DNA from: Paraburkholderia phenazinium
Lineage (GTDB): Bacteria; Pseudomonadota; Gammaproteobacteria; Burkholderiales; Burkholderiaceae
NCBI RefSeq assembly: GCF_900142845.1
Contig: NZ_FSRU01000002.1
Span: 2,914,001 to 2,978,000 of the forward strand
DNA length: 64,000 nucleotides
Reading direction: 5' to 3'
This document shows positions 26,842-36,088 of this stretch, one piece after another; position 1 is the first letter of the stretch, and each line of letters begins with the position of its first letter. A program made the position numbers and the translations under genes. A model generated the notes under the pieces. That model saw only the letters and a program-made list of their open reading frames with translations. It ran no database searches and had not been told where the DNA came from.

Positions 26842-28119
26842 TCAAAACCGCTCTTCATCCACCCAATCAATGTCCCCGCACAAGACGCAGGTCTGTTCAC
26901 CGACATGCGTCACCACCGACAACGTCACGCACGGCAACGCCTCGTTGATCGACAGATACGGCCGGGTCACATGCACCCGCTCCGGCGCATTGATCGCCGC
27001 CCGAAAATACGGTCGACGCAGCCAGTTGGCCCCCTGCGCATCGGCGAGCGGCAAAAAGCGCGTCTCATGCGCCGCGCGATCCGCCCGCAGCACCACGTTG
27101 CGGCCCGCCTGACGACCCTTCGCATCCAGCAGGAAGCAGCGCGCCGCGTGATCGAGCGCGAGGAAGTTCCAGCACACTTCATCGAGCGGCTCACCGGCGG
27201 CGAGCCGTTCCGCCGCGCGTTCGAACGCGCGGACATACGGCGCCAGCCGGCTCGCATTGCGCCGCTCGCGAGCCTCTGCCTGGTCGCGATAACGCTCCGT
27301 GACTTCGCTGATGCAGGTCACCGCTTGCACGCTGTCCGCGGCGCCCGGATTCGGCCGGCCGAAGAAAAAGCCCTGCACGAAGTCGGCGTCGCAGGCGAGC
27401 GCCATCTGCGCCTCATGTTCGGTCTCCACGCCTTCGATCAGCACCAGCTTGCCCGCTTCGTGCAGCAGCGCGACCAGACCCGGCAGGATCGTCGCCATGT
27501 CGGCGCGATGGGCGGCATGCGAGAGCATGATGCGGTCGAGTTTCACGATGTCCGGATTCAGTTGCCAGATCCGTTCGACGTTCGAATGTCCCGCGCCAAA
27601 ATCGTCAAGCGCAATCAGGAAGCCGAGTTCGCGGAACTTGCGCACGGCGTCCGCGAGACGCTCCAGATCTTCCGCGCGCTGTTCCAGCACCTCGAGCACG
27701 ATGCGTCGCGGCGACAGATCCAGCCGCCGCAGATTCGCGAGTAGCGCAGCGGCGTGATACGGATCGGTCAACGCCCCCGGATGGACGTTCAGAAACAGCC
27801 ACTCCTTCTCGGCGCCGAGCACCTTGAAATTCTCCAGGTGCAGCGCCTGAGCCAACCGGTCCACCTGCAGCACGTCGCCGAGCCGGGCGGCCTGGCCGAA
27901 GACGTCGAGCGGCGACACAGGCCGGTCGAGCGCGTCGTGGGCCCGCAGCAAACCCTCGTAACCGACCGCGCGCATGTGCGACAAACTGAAGATCGGCTGA
28001 AACACGCTCGTCAGCTCCAGCTCGCCATGCCGCACCGAATACCGCTCCAGCCCCGAAGTCACACTCACCTCGAAGCCGTGCGGTGCGGCGGTCGTCCTTT
28101 CCTGTTGCGCAATCGTCAT
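26842..28119 (-). CDS. EAL-domain c-di-GMP phosphodiesterase with C-terminal sensor region (425 aa)
   Basis: Residues about 35-265 form an EAL domain with all expected active-site positions: EGLLR (EAL variant EGL), FLNVHPG, LEVLEQ, ALDDFGAGHSN, VKLDR, IEGVETE and QGFFFGRP. It is therefore probably an active c-di-GMP hydrolase. The C-terminal 130 residues resemble a Cache/PAS-like sensing module (WLRRPYFRAAINAPERVHVT, then CVTLSVVTHVGEQTCVLCGD) but lack membrane segments, so the protein is cytoplasmic. GAGGAATGC precedes the ATG. It faces the indolepyruvate gene and is divergent from the antiporter. Confidence 0.92.
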   Translation of the reverse strand: MTIAQQERTTAAPHGFEVSVTSGLERYSVRHGELELTSVFQPIFSLSHMRAVGYEGLLRAHDALDRPVSPLDVFGQAARLGDVLQVDRLAQALHLENFKVLGAEKEWLFLNVHPGALTDPYHAAALLANLRRLDLSPRRIVLEVLEQRAEDLERLADAVRKFRELGFLIALDDFGAGHSNVERIWQLNPDIVKLDRIMLSHAAHRADMATILPGLVALLHEAGKLVLIEGVETEHEAQMALACDADFVQGFFFGRPNPGAADSVQAVTCISEVTERYRDQAEARERRNASRLAPYVRAFERAAERLAAGEPLDEVCWNFLALDHAARCFLLDAKGRQAGRNVVLRADRAAHETRFLPLADAQGANWLRRPYFRAAINAPERVHVTRPYLSINEALPCVTLSVVTHVGEQTCVLCGDIDWVDEERF

Positions 28120-28453
28120 GCATTCCTCTCACGCGAGATCAGGGCCGGTTCGTGCGGAGGCAAACAACCACGGCGCCGTTTCTCAAAATGTGCGTCATCG
28201 CCACTCCTTAAGCAAGCTCCGTGCGCACGCAGCCGCACATTCCAATGAAGTTTGCATGCCCGGCTGCACCGCCAGTAGCTACGTGCCTCGCGTCCGGGCG
28301 CGCGATGCACCACCTGGGTGCATGACCCTTAGCCGGCAAAGGCTATTGGGGAGCGCACGCGGCGCGGCGCAATCCGGCCGTTCGCTGCATACCTCGCGCC
28401 GGCCAGGCGCGGCCTCGGGCTAAAATTCGCGCTGGTGTTCACGGGCCTGCCAG
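28120..28453. other. Divergent promoter region, EAL gene and antiporter
   Basis: About 330 bases between two divergent starts. I see no RNA gene, strong palindrome or convincing -10/-35 pair. Confidence 0.5.
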
Positions 28454-30121
28454 ATGGAAATTGTTTTCACCGTCCTGATTCTCCTGCTCGCGGTGGCCGT
28501 CTCCGGTGTCGGCGTCCGCGTGCTGCCCTTCAAGCTGCCGCTGCCGCTCGTGCAGATCGCCCTCGGTGCGCTGCTCGCGTGGCCGAGGCTCGGCCTGCAC
28601 GTCACCTTCGATCCGGAAATCTTCATGATGCTCTTCATTCCGCCGCTGTTGTTCGCGGATGGATGGCGCATCCCGAAGCGCGAGTTCTTCATGGCGCGGC
28701 GCTCGATCCTGCTGCTCGCGCTGGGTCTCGTGTTCATGACGGTGCTGGCGGTCGGCTACTTCGTGCATGCGCTGGTGCCGGAGATTTCGCTGCCGGTCGC
28801 CTTTGCGCTCGCCGCCGTGCTATCGCCGACCGATGCGGTCGCGCTGACCGGGATCGCCGGCAAGAACCGGATTCCCGCGAACCTCATGCACATCCTCGAA
28901 GGCGAGGCGCTGATGAACGACGCGTCGGGCCTCGTCGCGCTGAAGTTCGCGATTGCCGCCGCGTTGACCGGCGTGTTCTCGCTGCGCGACGCGTCGGTCA
29001 GCTTCGTGATCATCGCCCTGGGCGGTCTGGCGACGGGAGCCGCCGTGAGCTGGCTGTTCGGCTTCGCGTCCGCACGCTTTCTGAGCGTCACCGAGGAAGG
29101 CGACCCCGCGCCGGGCGTCGTGATGACGCTTCTGATTCCGTTCGCGGCTTATCTGTTTGCGGAGCATTTCGGCTGGTCGGGCATCCTCGCCGCCGTGGCC
29201 GCCGGGATGATGATGAACTACACCAGCATCGCGAATGCGGGGCCGGTCTCGGCGCGCGTGCGGGCCAACAGCACGTGGACGATGATCGAGTTCGTCTTCA
29301 ACGGCATGGTGTTCATCCTGCTCGGGCTGCAGTTCCCACATATCCTCGGCCGCGCGCTGATCGATGCGCACGAGACCAGCAACGAACAGATGGCGCGGCT
29401 GATCGGCTATATCGCGGCGGTGGCGCTCGCGCTGTACGCGCTGCGCTTCGTGTGGGTCTGGCTGCTGCGCTGGTTCGCCAGTCGCGGCGCGGCCAAACAG
29501 GGGATGAGCAGCGCGGTGCCGGGCCTGCGCACCGTCACGGTGACGACGGTGGCCGGCGTGCGCGGCGCGGTGACGATGGCCGGCGTACTGTCGCTGCCGG
29601 AGGCGTTGCCCAACGGCGTTCCACTGCCTGGCCGCGATCTCGCGATCTTTATCGCCTCGGGTGTGATTCTGGCGTCGCTGCTGATAGCGGTGATCGGGCT
29701 GCCGCTTTTGCTGCGCGGCTGGCGGCGCGGGCGCGATCCGAACGCCGCCGAAGAACGGCTCGCCCGCAAGCTCGCGGCGCAAGCGGCGATCCGCGCCATC
29801 GACGGTCTGCATGAGACCGCCAGCGCCGACCTCGACGAATCGGCCTTCGCCTATGCCGCGGATGTGGCGGCGCGCGTGATGGATATCTACCGCCGGCGTC
29901 TGGCCACCCTCGGCGATGAAGCCACCGCGCCGAGCGAGCAGGCGCGGCGCGCGGAAGCGCTGGAGTTTCAGATGAAGCTGGCGGCGATGCGCGCCGAACG
30001 CGCCGTGCTGCTTGCGCTGCGCAACGAGCAGAAGATCAACGACGAGACGCTCAACAAGCTGATGCGCGAAGTGGATCTGTCGGAGACTGCGTTAATCACG
30101 CGCGGCGTGGCGCGCGCGTGA
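28454..30121 (+). CDS. Na+/H+ antiporter, CPA1 (NhaP/YjcE) type (555 aa)
   Basis: Exchanges monovalent cations for protons across the inner membrane. About twelve hydrophobic segments cover residues 1-415; the conserved ion-binding region is visible as LSPTDAVALTGIAGKNRIP and ILEGEALMNDASGLVALKFA, with the DASG aspartate typical of CPA1. TTVAGVRGAVTMAGVLSLP, near residue 368, is also characteristic. A cytoplasmic, charged helical tail of about 140 residues follows. It ends ten bases from the convergent permease gene. Its ion preference (Na+, K+ or Li+) cannot be read. Confidence 0.93.
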   Translation: MEIVFTVLILLLAVAVSGVGVRVLPFKLPLPLVQIALGALLAWPRLGLHVTFDPEIFMMLFIPPLLFADGWRIPKREFFMARRSILLLALGLVFMTVLAVGYFVHALVPEISLPVAFALAAVLSPTDAVALTGIAGKNRIPANLMHILEGEALMNDASGLVALKFAIAAALTGVFSLRDASVSFVIIALGGLATGAAVSWLFGFASARFLSVTEEGDPAPGVVMTLLIPFAAYLFAEHFGWSGILAAVAAGMMMNYTSIANAGPVSARVRANSTWTMIEFVFNGMVFILLGLQFPHILGRALIDAHETSNEQMARLIGYIAAVALALYALRFVWVWLLRWFASRGAAKQGMSSAVPGLRTVTVTTVAGVRGAVTMAGVLSLPEALPNGVPLPGRDLAIFIASGVILASLLIAVIGLPLLLRGWRRGRDPNAAEERLARKLAAQAAIRAIDGLHETASADLDESAFAYAADVAARVMDIYRRRLATLGDEATAPSEQARRAEALEFQMKLAAMRAERAVLLALRNEQKINDETLNKLMREVDLSETALITRGVARA

Positions 30122-30130
30122 CCGGCACGC

Positions 30131-31438
30131 TCACACCGCTGGCTGCTGCGCCGGCTTGCGACGCAACAGTGCGTACAGAATGATCGCGCCGAAGGTAGCG
30201 GTACCGATACCGCCGAGCGCAAAGCCGCCCAGCTTCAGCGAGAAATCGCCCGCGCCCAGCACGAGCGTCACGGCGGCGACGATCAGATTGCGGTTGTCGG
30301 AGAAGTCCACCTTGTTGACGACCCAGATGCGCGCGCCCGTCACCGCAATCAGCCCGAACACCACGATCGACACGCCGCCCAGCACCGGCCCGGGAATCGT
30401 CTGGATCACCGCACCGAACTTCGGCGAGAAGCCGAGCACCAGCGCGATCACGGCGGCAATCACGAACACCAGCGTCGAGTAGATTTTGGTGACCGCCATC
30501 ACGCCAATGTTTTCCGCGTAAGTCGTGACGCCGGTGCCGCCCGAGAAGCCCGAGACGATAGTGGCGAGACCGTCGCCAATGAAGGCGCGGCCCACGTAGC
30601 GATCGAGGTTCTGGCCGGTCATCGCGCTTACGGCCTTGATGTGACCGAGATTTTCCGCGACGAGGATCACGGCGATCGGCGCGAGCAACGTCATGGCCTG
30701 AGCGTTGAACGCCGGCGCGGTGAAGTGCGGCATGCCGAACCAGGCGGCGTTGGCGACGATCGAGAAGTCGATGGGCTTACCCATACCGAGTCCGTTCGTG
30801 ACGATCGCATAGATCACGTAGGCGACCAGCAGGCCCACCAGAATCAGCAGCCGCTGCAGCATGCCGCGCGCAAACACCGCCACGGCGGCCACGCATAGCA
30901 CGGTGACGAGCGCCATCCACGAATCGAAGTTGCTGCCGCTCACGCCCTTGACGGCGATCGGCGCGAGGTTGAGGCCGATCACGCAGACGATCGCGCCCGT
31001 CACGAGCGGCGGCATCAGCGTTTCGATCCACTTCGTGCCAACCGCCGCGACGATCAGCCCGATGATCGCGTACACCACGCCGCACGCGATGATCCCACCG
31101 AGCGCCACGGGGATGTTCAGGTTGGGACCGTGTCCGCCGTAGCCGGTCACGGCAATCACGAGGCCGATGAACGCGAAGCTCGAACCGAGATAGCTCGGCA
31201 CCCGGCCGCCCACCACCACAAAGAACAGCAGCGTGCCGATACCCGACATGAAAATGCACAGGTTCGGATCGAAGCCCATCAGCAGCGGCGCAAGCACGGT
31301 CGAGCCGAACATCGCAACGACGTGCTGGATGCCCATTGCCAGCATCTGCGGCCAGGCGAGCCGCTCGTCGGTGTTGACGACGCGGCCCTCGGCGGCGCTC
31401 GGCTGCGTTCGCCAGCGGGGGAAGTAGGAATCGGCCAT
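30131..31438 (-). CDS. Uracil/pyrimidine permease, NCS2 (UraA/RutG) family (435 aa)
   Basis: A proton-coupled nucleobase transporter of the inner membrane. Fourteen-helix architecture with the UraA-type motifs GIQHVVAMFGSTVLAPLLMG near the N-terminus, the substrate-binding AENLGHIKAVSAMTG, and SGFSGGTGVTTYAENIGVMA. These match the uracil branch (UraA/RutG) better than the xanthine/urate branch. GGAGAAC lies upstream of the ATG. It is monocistronic here, with no neighbouring pyrimidine catabolism genes, so RutG as opposed to UraA is not settled. Confidence 0.93.
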   Translation of the reverse strand: MADSYFPRWRTQPSAAEGRVVNTDERLAWPQMLAMGIQHVVAMFGSTVLAPLLMGFDPNLCIFMSGIGTLLFFVVVGGRVPSYLGSSFAFIGLVIAVTGYGGHGPNLNIPVALGGIIACGVVYAIIGLIVAAVGTKWIETLMPPLVTGAIVCVIGLNLAPIAVKGVSGSNFDSWMALVTVLCVAAVAVFARGMLQRLLILVGLLVAYVIYAIVTNGLGMGKPIDFSIVANAAWFGMPHFTAPAFNAQAMTLLAPIAVILVAENLGHIKAVSAMTGQNLDRYVGRAFIGDGLATIVSGFSGGTGVTTYAENIGVMAVTKIYSTLVFVIAAVIALVLGFSPKFGAVIQTIPGPVLGGVSIVVFGLIAVTGARIWVVNKVDFSDNRNLIVAAVTLVLGAGDFSLKLGGFALGGIGTATFGAIILYALLRRKPAQQPAV

Positions 31439-31698
31439 GGCGGGGGTTCTCCTCTATCGGCGTGGTGTGCGTCGGGCGTGGCTGCCGCCTGGGCGGCGCC
31501 TCTCTCAGAGCCGCCGTGCAAGCGCGCACTCCGATCGACGCCTTGTTCGACGCGTGGTTTAAATTACGCGCGAGTGTACGGAGAGCGTCTGGCGCTGACA
31601 AGCGAACTCGTGGACGCGCTGCGGCAAGCACGGGCCTTGCGCGCCCGATGCAACTACGGCTCGCGGTGCGCCTGATGCACCGGAGCCACCCGAGGCGC

Positions 31699-33249
31699 CT
31701 AGAGCGCGAACACCGCGACCGCGGTCTTCAGTTCGCGCGCCTGGTCCGCCATCGACGCCGCTGCGGCCGCGGCCTGCTCGACCAGCGCCGCATTCTGCTG
31801 GGTGACCTCATCCATCTGAGCGACGGCGCGGTTCACCTGTTCGATGCCCGTGCTCTGTTCGTGCGATGCAGCAGAGATTTCACCCATGATGTCGGTCACA
31901 CGCTTCACCGCCTGGGTGACTTCGGCCATCGTGTGCCCGGCGCGCTCGGCGAGCGCGGCGCCGCTGCCGACACGTGACGTCGAATTTTCGATCAGCTCCT
32001 TGATCTCTTTGGCCGACAACGCGCTGCGTTGCGCAAGCGAGCGCACCTCGCCGGCTACCACCGCGAAGCCGCGGCCCTGCTCGCCCGCGCGGGCCGCTTC
32101 GACAGCCGCGTTGAGCGCCAGGATATTGGTCTGGAAGGCGATGCCCTCGATCACCGCAATGATGTCGGTCATGCGCTTCGAGCCCGCAGCCAGTTCGCGC
32201 ATGGTCTCGACCACGTCGCCCACCAGATCGCTGCCGCGCGCCGCCACCTCCGACGCGCCATGCGCCACGCCGCTCGCCTGCTGCGCGTTGTCGGCGTTCT
32301 GCCGCACGGTCGCGGTCAACTGCTCCATGCTCGACGCGGTCTCTTCGAGCGACGCGGCCTGCTCTTCCGTACGCTGCGACAGATCGGTATTGCCCTGGGC
32401 GATCTCGCCGGAAGCAAGCAGGATCGACTCGCTCGATTCGCTGATGCCCGAGACGATCCCGGCAAGCCGTTCGCGCATATTGCGGAGTGCGAACAGCAGG
32501 CTGTGGGTATCGCCGGCGCGAGTGTCGACTCGCACGCTGAGGTCGCCATCCGCGATACGGTTGGCAATCTGCGCGGCGTAGCCGGGTTCGCCGCCGAGTT
32601 GGCGCCTGAGCCGACGCGCAATCAGCCACGCCAGCAGCATGCCGGCCACGAGCGCACCCAGCACGAGCGACGACAGCACGATACGCATCTGCCGGTAGCT
32701 GGCTGCGGCCTGGACCTGCGCATCGCTCGCCTGCTGGCGGCGGTAATCGATCACCTGCACGATGCTGTCGCGCAAGGCTTCGCTCGACGCAATCGCGCGG
32801 CGCACCAGTTCCTTGTTGTCGACACCCGCCGGAATCGGCTCCGCGCCAATCTGCTGATGCACGATCCCTTCCCACACCGCCGACTTGCGCAGCACCTCGG
32901 CGAACAGCGCCTGGCCCTTGCTGGTGGAGAGCGTAGCCCGGTAGCGATCGTAGGCGTCGTGCATGCTCTTGAGCGAGGCGACGATGCCGGCATCGAGACG
33001 CCGGCGACCGGCATCGTCTTCCGCGTAGCCGAGATTCGCCGCTGCGAGGTCCGCATCGATCTTGTTGCGGTTCGCTTCTTCCATCCAGTAGAGACCGTCC
33101 ATATGCCGGCTGCCGATCTCGTTGGTAAGGTCATGCATCGACGCTAGCGTCATCAGGCCGGTGGCCCCGACCACCGCACAAAATCCGATCACGATCGCGA
33201 ATGCCAACAGCAGGCTTTGCAACACCGTCATGCGCTCGAACCACTTCAT
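31699..33249 (-). CDS. Methyl-accepting chemotaxis protein (516 aa)
   Basis: A transmembrane receptor feeding the CheA kinase. It starts [20 protein letters not shown] (TM1, residues 10-30), has a periplasmic four-helix-bundle ligand domain of about 150 residues, TM2 ([20 protein letters not shown]), a HAMP domain, and the signalling hairpin. The invariant tip is present ([20 protein letters not shown] and [19 protein letters not shown]). The true start is the ATG at 33249, supported by GAGGATGGTGAA before it; earlier in-frame codons lack any such site. No CheR-docking pentapeptide is seen at the C-terminus (VAVFAL). Ligand unknown. Confidence 0.95.
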   Translation of the reverse strand: MKWFERMTVLQSLLLAFAIVIGFCAVVGATGLMTLASMHDLTNEIGSRHMDGLYWMEEANRNKIDADLAAANLGYAEDDAGRRRLDAGIVASLKSMHDAYDRYRATLSTSKGQALFAEVLRKSAVWEGIVHQQIGAEPIPAGVDNKELVRRAIASSEALRDSIVQVIDYRRQQASDAQVQAAASYRQMRIVLSSLVLGALVAGMLLAWLIARRLRRQLGGEPGYAAQIANRIADGDLSVRVDTRAGDTHSLLFALRNMRERLAGIVSGISESSESILLASGEIAQGNTDLSQRTEEQAASLEETASSMEQLTATVRQNADNAQQASGVAHGASEVAARGSDLVGDVVETMRELAAGSKRMTDIIAVIEGIAFQTNILALNAAVEAARAGEQGRGFAVVAGEVRSLAQRSALSAKEIKELIENSTSRVGSGAALAERAGHTMAEVTQAVKRVTDIMGEISAASHEQSTGIEQVNRAVAQMDEVTQQNAALVEQAAAAAASMADQARELKTAVAVFAL

Positions 33250-33449
33250 TTCACCATCCTCGACTGAGCTTCGCGCCAATGCGGCGTCGACAGTACGCGC
33301 AATAGCGCGTCCAGTCCTTTTACGGCCGCGCAGTGGGCGACTTGACCTGCTAATGGCGGGAATAACCGGGACAGGATGTTGAAAGGCTGCGTCTCGCAAA
33401 GCCTTATCGGGATTGGGATTTGTCTGATTTATCGGGGATTACCCGCTGG

Positions 33450-33548
33450 CTACACTGGCTTCTGCTGCGTGACCCCATGTATTGCGCATGCGATGTTGTA
33501 ACTCTCCGACTTGCCGCTCACGTTTCCCCAGCGTGAGCGGTTTTTTTT
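33450..33548 (+). ncRNA. Candidate small RNA ending at an orphan terminator
   Basis: A strong intrinsic terminator lies at 33514-33548 on the plus strand. CCGCTCACG (33514-33522) pairs with CGTGAGCGG (33532-33540) and is followed by eight T. No plus-strand gene ends here; both neighbours (chemotaxis receptor and DUF2239) read the minus strand. The U tract fits only a plus-strand transcript. A TACACT -10-like hexamer near 33452 would give an RNA of about 90 bases. The 5' end is a guess. Confidence 0.35.
33514..33548 (+). terminator. Rho-independent terminator without an upstream plus-strand gene
   Basis: A 9-bp perfect stem, 9-base loop and a TTTTTTTT run. See the candidate small RNA covering it. 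Confidence 0.85.
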
Positions 33549-33571
33549 CGCCTGCTGGTTTGTCGATGGTG

Positions 33572-34192
33572 TTACTGGCTCAATGCCCGCGCGGCGAGCT
33601 TCGCCGTATGCTCGCGCACATCGGTGGGCCATTGCGCGATTGAGGCGTCGAAACGCACGGGATCAGCGGCATACAGCGCCCGGGTCGCTTCCTCATAACC
33701 CGGCAGATTGCCGGCCAGCGCGGTCATGAAGCGGTAGGCCGCTTCCTGCGCACGACGCATACGGTCTTTGTCGTCGCCCGCGAGCCGCGCCGCTTCCACC
33801 AGTTTGCGCAACGCCACCGAGGCCCCGCCCGACTGGCTGTTCAGCCAGTCCCAATGACGCGGCAGCAGTGTGACTTCGCGCGCCACTACGCCGAGCTTCG
33901 GCCGGCCGCGGCCGCGAGGCGTGCCTTCCCCAACGGACTCTGCGGGCTCGCCTTCTGCACCCGGCTCCTCGCGCTGCAGTCTTGCGAGCACTTCGTCCGC
34001 CGTGCCGCGCAAGTCGAATTCGACGGGCTGACTGGTCTCGTCGTCGAACACCAGCACCGGCGCCTGTTCGCCGCGCTCGATCACCCGCCTGAGCGCCAGC
34101 GCAACCTCCTTGCGTGTGCCTGAGGCAATGCGTCGAAGGCCTTCGAAGGCGGTACATGTGCTTGCTTGCGGGGTCATCACGAAAATCCTCAT
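33572..34192 (-). CDS. DUF2239 family protein (206 aa)
   Basis: The whole sequence fits the DUF2239 family: TCTAFEGLRRIASGTRKEVAL near the start, VLVFDDETSQPVEFDLRGT in the middle, and a conserved second half beginning GRGRPKLGVVAREVTLLPRHWDWL. That second half resembles short DNA-binding/antitoxin-like basic helices, but the family has no established function. Two starts are possible: ATG 34192 or ATG 34177, which has GAGG nine bases upstream. A strong promoter with repeated operator-like sites is directly upstream. Confidence 0.88.
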   Translation of the reverse strand: MRIFVMTPQASTCTAFEGLRRIASGTRKEVALALRRVIERGEQAPVLVFDDETSQPVEFDLRGTADEVLARLQREEPGAEGEPAESVGEGTPRGRGRPKLGVVAREVTLLPRHWDWLNSQSGGASVALRKLVEAARLAGDDKDRMRRAQEAAYRFMTALAGNLPGYEEATRALYAADPVRFDASIAQWPTDVREHTAKLAARALSQ

Positions 34193-34208
34193 TCATCGAT
34201 TTTCGTTA

Positions 34209-34252
34209 ATTATACCCGGGTAAAATTAGAACGCAATATCACCCGGATAAAA
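34209..34252 (-). promoter_or_regulatory. Sigma-70 promoter of DUF2239 with two operator-like repeats
   Basis: On the minus strand TTGCGT and a perfect TATAAT (plus-strand 34209-34214) are 16 bases apart. The palindrome TACCCGGGTA (34213-34222) overlaps the spacer and -10. A second, near-identical copy, ACCCGGATAAAA (34241-34252), lies 27 bases further upstream in the same orientation as ACCCGGGTAAAA (34214-34225). Position and pairing suggest a repressor binding twice on the same helix face region. Confidence 0.6.
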
Positions 34253-34276
34253 CACTGTGCCCCCGCGTCGGCCCGC

Positions 34277-35887
34277 CTAATGCCCCGGTTGCGTCACCAT
34301 GCCCGGGCTGTCGGCACGCGCCGCGACCGGATAGGCGAGGATGCGGTTGCGGCCCGCATCCTTGGCCTCGTAGAGGGCCGTGTCGGCCGCGTTGACGAAT
34401 GCCCGGTAGGTGGCGAAGGCGTGGCTCGCCGTACTGGCAATGCCGATGCTGATGGTCAGCACGTGATGCGCACTGGCGACGTGGCCCAACACCAGCGCCT
34501 GCACGGCCGCGCGAATCTGTTCGGCGATCTGCGCCGCACCGCCGGCATCGGTGTCGGGCAACAGCACGGCGAATTCCTCGCCGCCGTAGCGCGCGGCCAC
34601 GTCGCTGGGCCGCCGGACGTTGCCGTCGATGCAGCGGGCCACCGCCACCAGCGCATCGTCGCCGGCCGAGTGGCCGTAGAGATCGTTGAAGCCCTTGAAG
34701 TTGTCGACGTCGATCAGCAGCATCGACAAGGGCCGCCCGCTGCGCTGCATCAGAAGCCACGCCTCTTCCGCGCGTTCCTCGAAGGTGCGGCGGTTGTTCA
34801 GCCCTGTCAGTCCATCCGTGCGGGCCAGTACCCGCAACGCTTCTTCCACTTCCTGGCGGCGTCTGAGCTGTTGCGAGAACAGCACCGCGAGCGCGATGAT
34901 CGCCATGTCGAGCGAGCCGATCAGGCTGCCGATAATCCAGGCGCGGCGCCGCCAGCCGGCGTAGATATCGCGCGTGGAGATCGCGACGTCGAGCAGCAGC
35001 GGAAAGCGGTCGATATGGCGGAACGCGTACCAGCGCTCCACACCGTCGATGGAAGCCGTGCCGAAGAAATCGCCGCTGTCCTGCAGCGTGAAGCGGGTGT
35101 AGTTCGCCGTGCCGACCAGACTGATGCCGATGATTTTCGGGTCGTAGGGGCGCCGCATCAGCATCGTGCCGTTGGCCAGCATCAGCGCCATCGAGCCGCT
35201 ATTGCCGAGGTTCATCCCGGCAAAGAGGCGGTGGAAATACTCGAGCCGCAGCGTGCCGACCACCACGCCGGCGAAGCTTCCGTCCGGGTGCGAGAGGCGC
35301 CGGCTCAGCGCGATGCTCATGCCGGCGTTGGAGAGCCTCGACTTGAACGGCCGGCTAACGTACAGCCCGACGTCGGGTGAATTGCGATGAACCACGAAAT
35401 AGTCGCGGTCCGCGGAATTGATGTGCCGCGGCGGCACGGACTGCGAATCGATAATGGCGTTGCCGGCTTCGTCCAGCACGAGCATCGAGCCCATGTCCTG
35501 GGCGCTCGCGGCGCCGTCGAACAGCACCAGCTGACGGATCGCGGGCGGCAAGGCCATCACACCCGGCTGCTTGAGACCGGCGATGACCGCCAGCAGCGAC
35601 AAATCGTACAGTTCGAGGTTGCGCGCCACGTCGCGCTCGACCAGCAGGGAAACGTTCCCGGCCGAGTCCTGGGCGCGCCGCAAGGCATCGTCGCGCATCT
35701 GCGCCAGCACCCAGATGGCGATCGCGAGGATCGCGCCGGCTAGCGCGAGGCTGATGACAATCACGGCATTCGGTCGGCGCGTCACCATGTGTCTGGTTGT
35801 GTCGAGCATGCGCGTTGGCCTACGCGCGTTATCGGGGACTGCAATCGCGGCCCGGCCAGAAAGCGCAGTGGGCATGAGGCGGATCAT
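34277..35887 (-). CDS. Membrane-bound diguanylate cyclase with periplasmic sensor (536 aa)
   Basis: Makes c-di-GMP from two GTP. After a short cytoplasmic N-terminus, TM1 (AVIVISLALAGAILAIAIWVL) is followed by a periplasmic double-Cache-like sensor of about 230 residues (SADRDYFVVHRNSPDVG is typical), TM2 (IIGSLIGSLDMAIIALAVLF), and a GGDEF domain. The active site is RYGGEEF, intact, and the product-inhibition I-site RxxD is present five residues before it (RPSD). Hence an active, feedback-controlled cyclase is expected. The start is uncertain: 35887 is taken; ATG 35809 (MLDTTRHM) would still keep TM1. It is divergent from another cyclase gene. Confidence 0.92.
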   Translation of the reverse strand: MIRLMPTALSGRAAIAVPDNARRPTRMLDTTRHMVTRRPNAVIVISLALAGAILAIAIWVLAQMRDDALRRAQDSAGNVSLLVERDVARNLELYDLSLLAVIAGLKQPGVMALPPAIRQLVLFDGAASAQDMGSMLVLDEAGNAIIDSQSVPPRHINSADRDYFVVHRNSPDVGLYVSRPFKSRLSNAGMSIALSRRLSHPDGSFAGVVVGTLRLEYFHRLFAGMNLGNSGSMALMLANGTMLMRRPYDPKIIGISLVGTANYTRFTLQDSGDFFGTASIDGVERWYAFRHIDRFPLLLDVAISTRDIYAGWRRRAWIIGSLIGSLDMAIIALAVLFSQQLRRRQEVEEALRVLARTDGLTGLNNRRTFEERAEEAWLLMQRSGRPLSMLLIDVDNFKGFNDLYGHSAGDDALVAVARCIDGNVRRPSDVAARYGGEEFAVLLPDTDAGGAAQIAEQIRAAVQALVLGHVASAHHVLTISIGIASTASHAFATYRAFVNAADTALYEAKDAGRNRILAYPVAARADSPGMVTQPGH

Positions 35888-36088
35888 GCCTTCGCGCGCG
35901 GATTCCTGGAAGCGGTAGCGTAACAGACGCCTATCCGGTATATCGGCGCATTTCTTATTTTGCTTAATGCCCCGCAGCGATGCCTATACTGATCATTAAA
36001 GCTGAAGAATGGTCGAACGGCGAGCACACGACGGCCGCGCCCGCAGGCAAGGTCACGGCAAATCGTTCAGGTTTCCGGAGGAAAATCG

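Noticed and set aside
33250..33399. Upstream extension of the chemotaxis receptor
   Set aside because: The extra 50 residues are basic and unlike the family; the ATG at 33249 gives TM1 at the normal place and has a ribosome-binding site.
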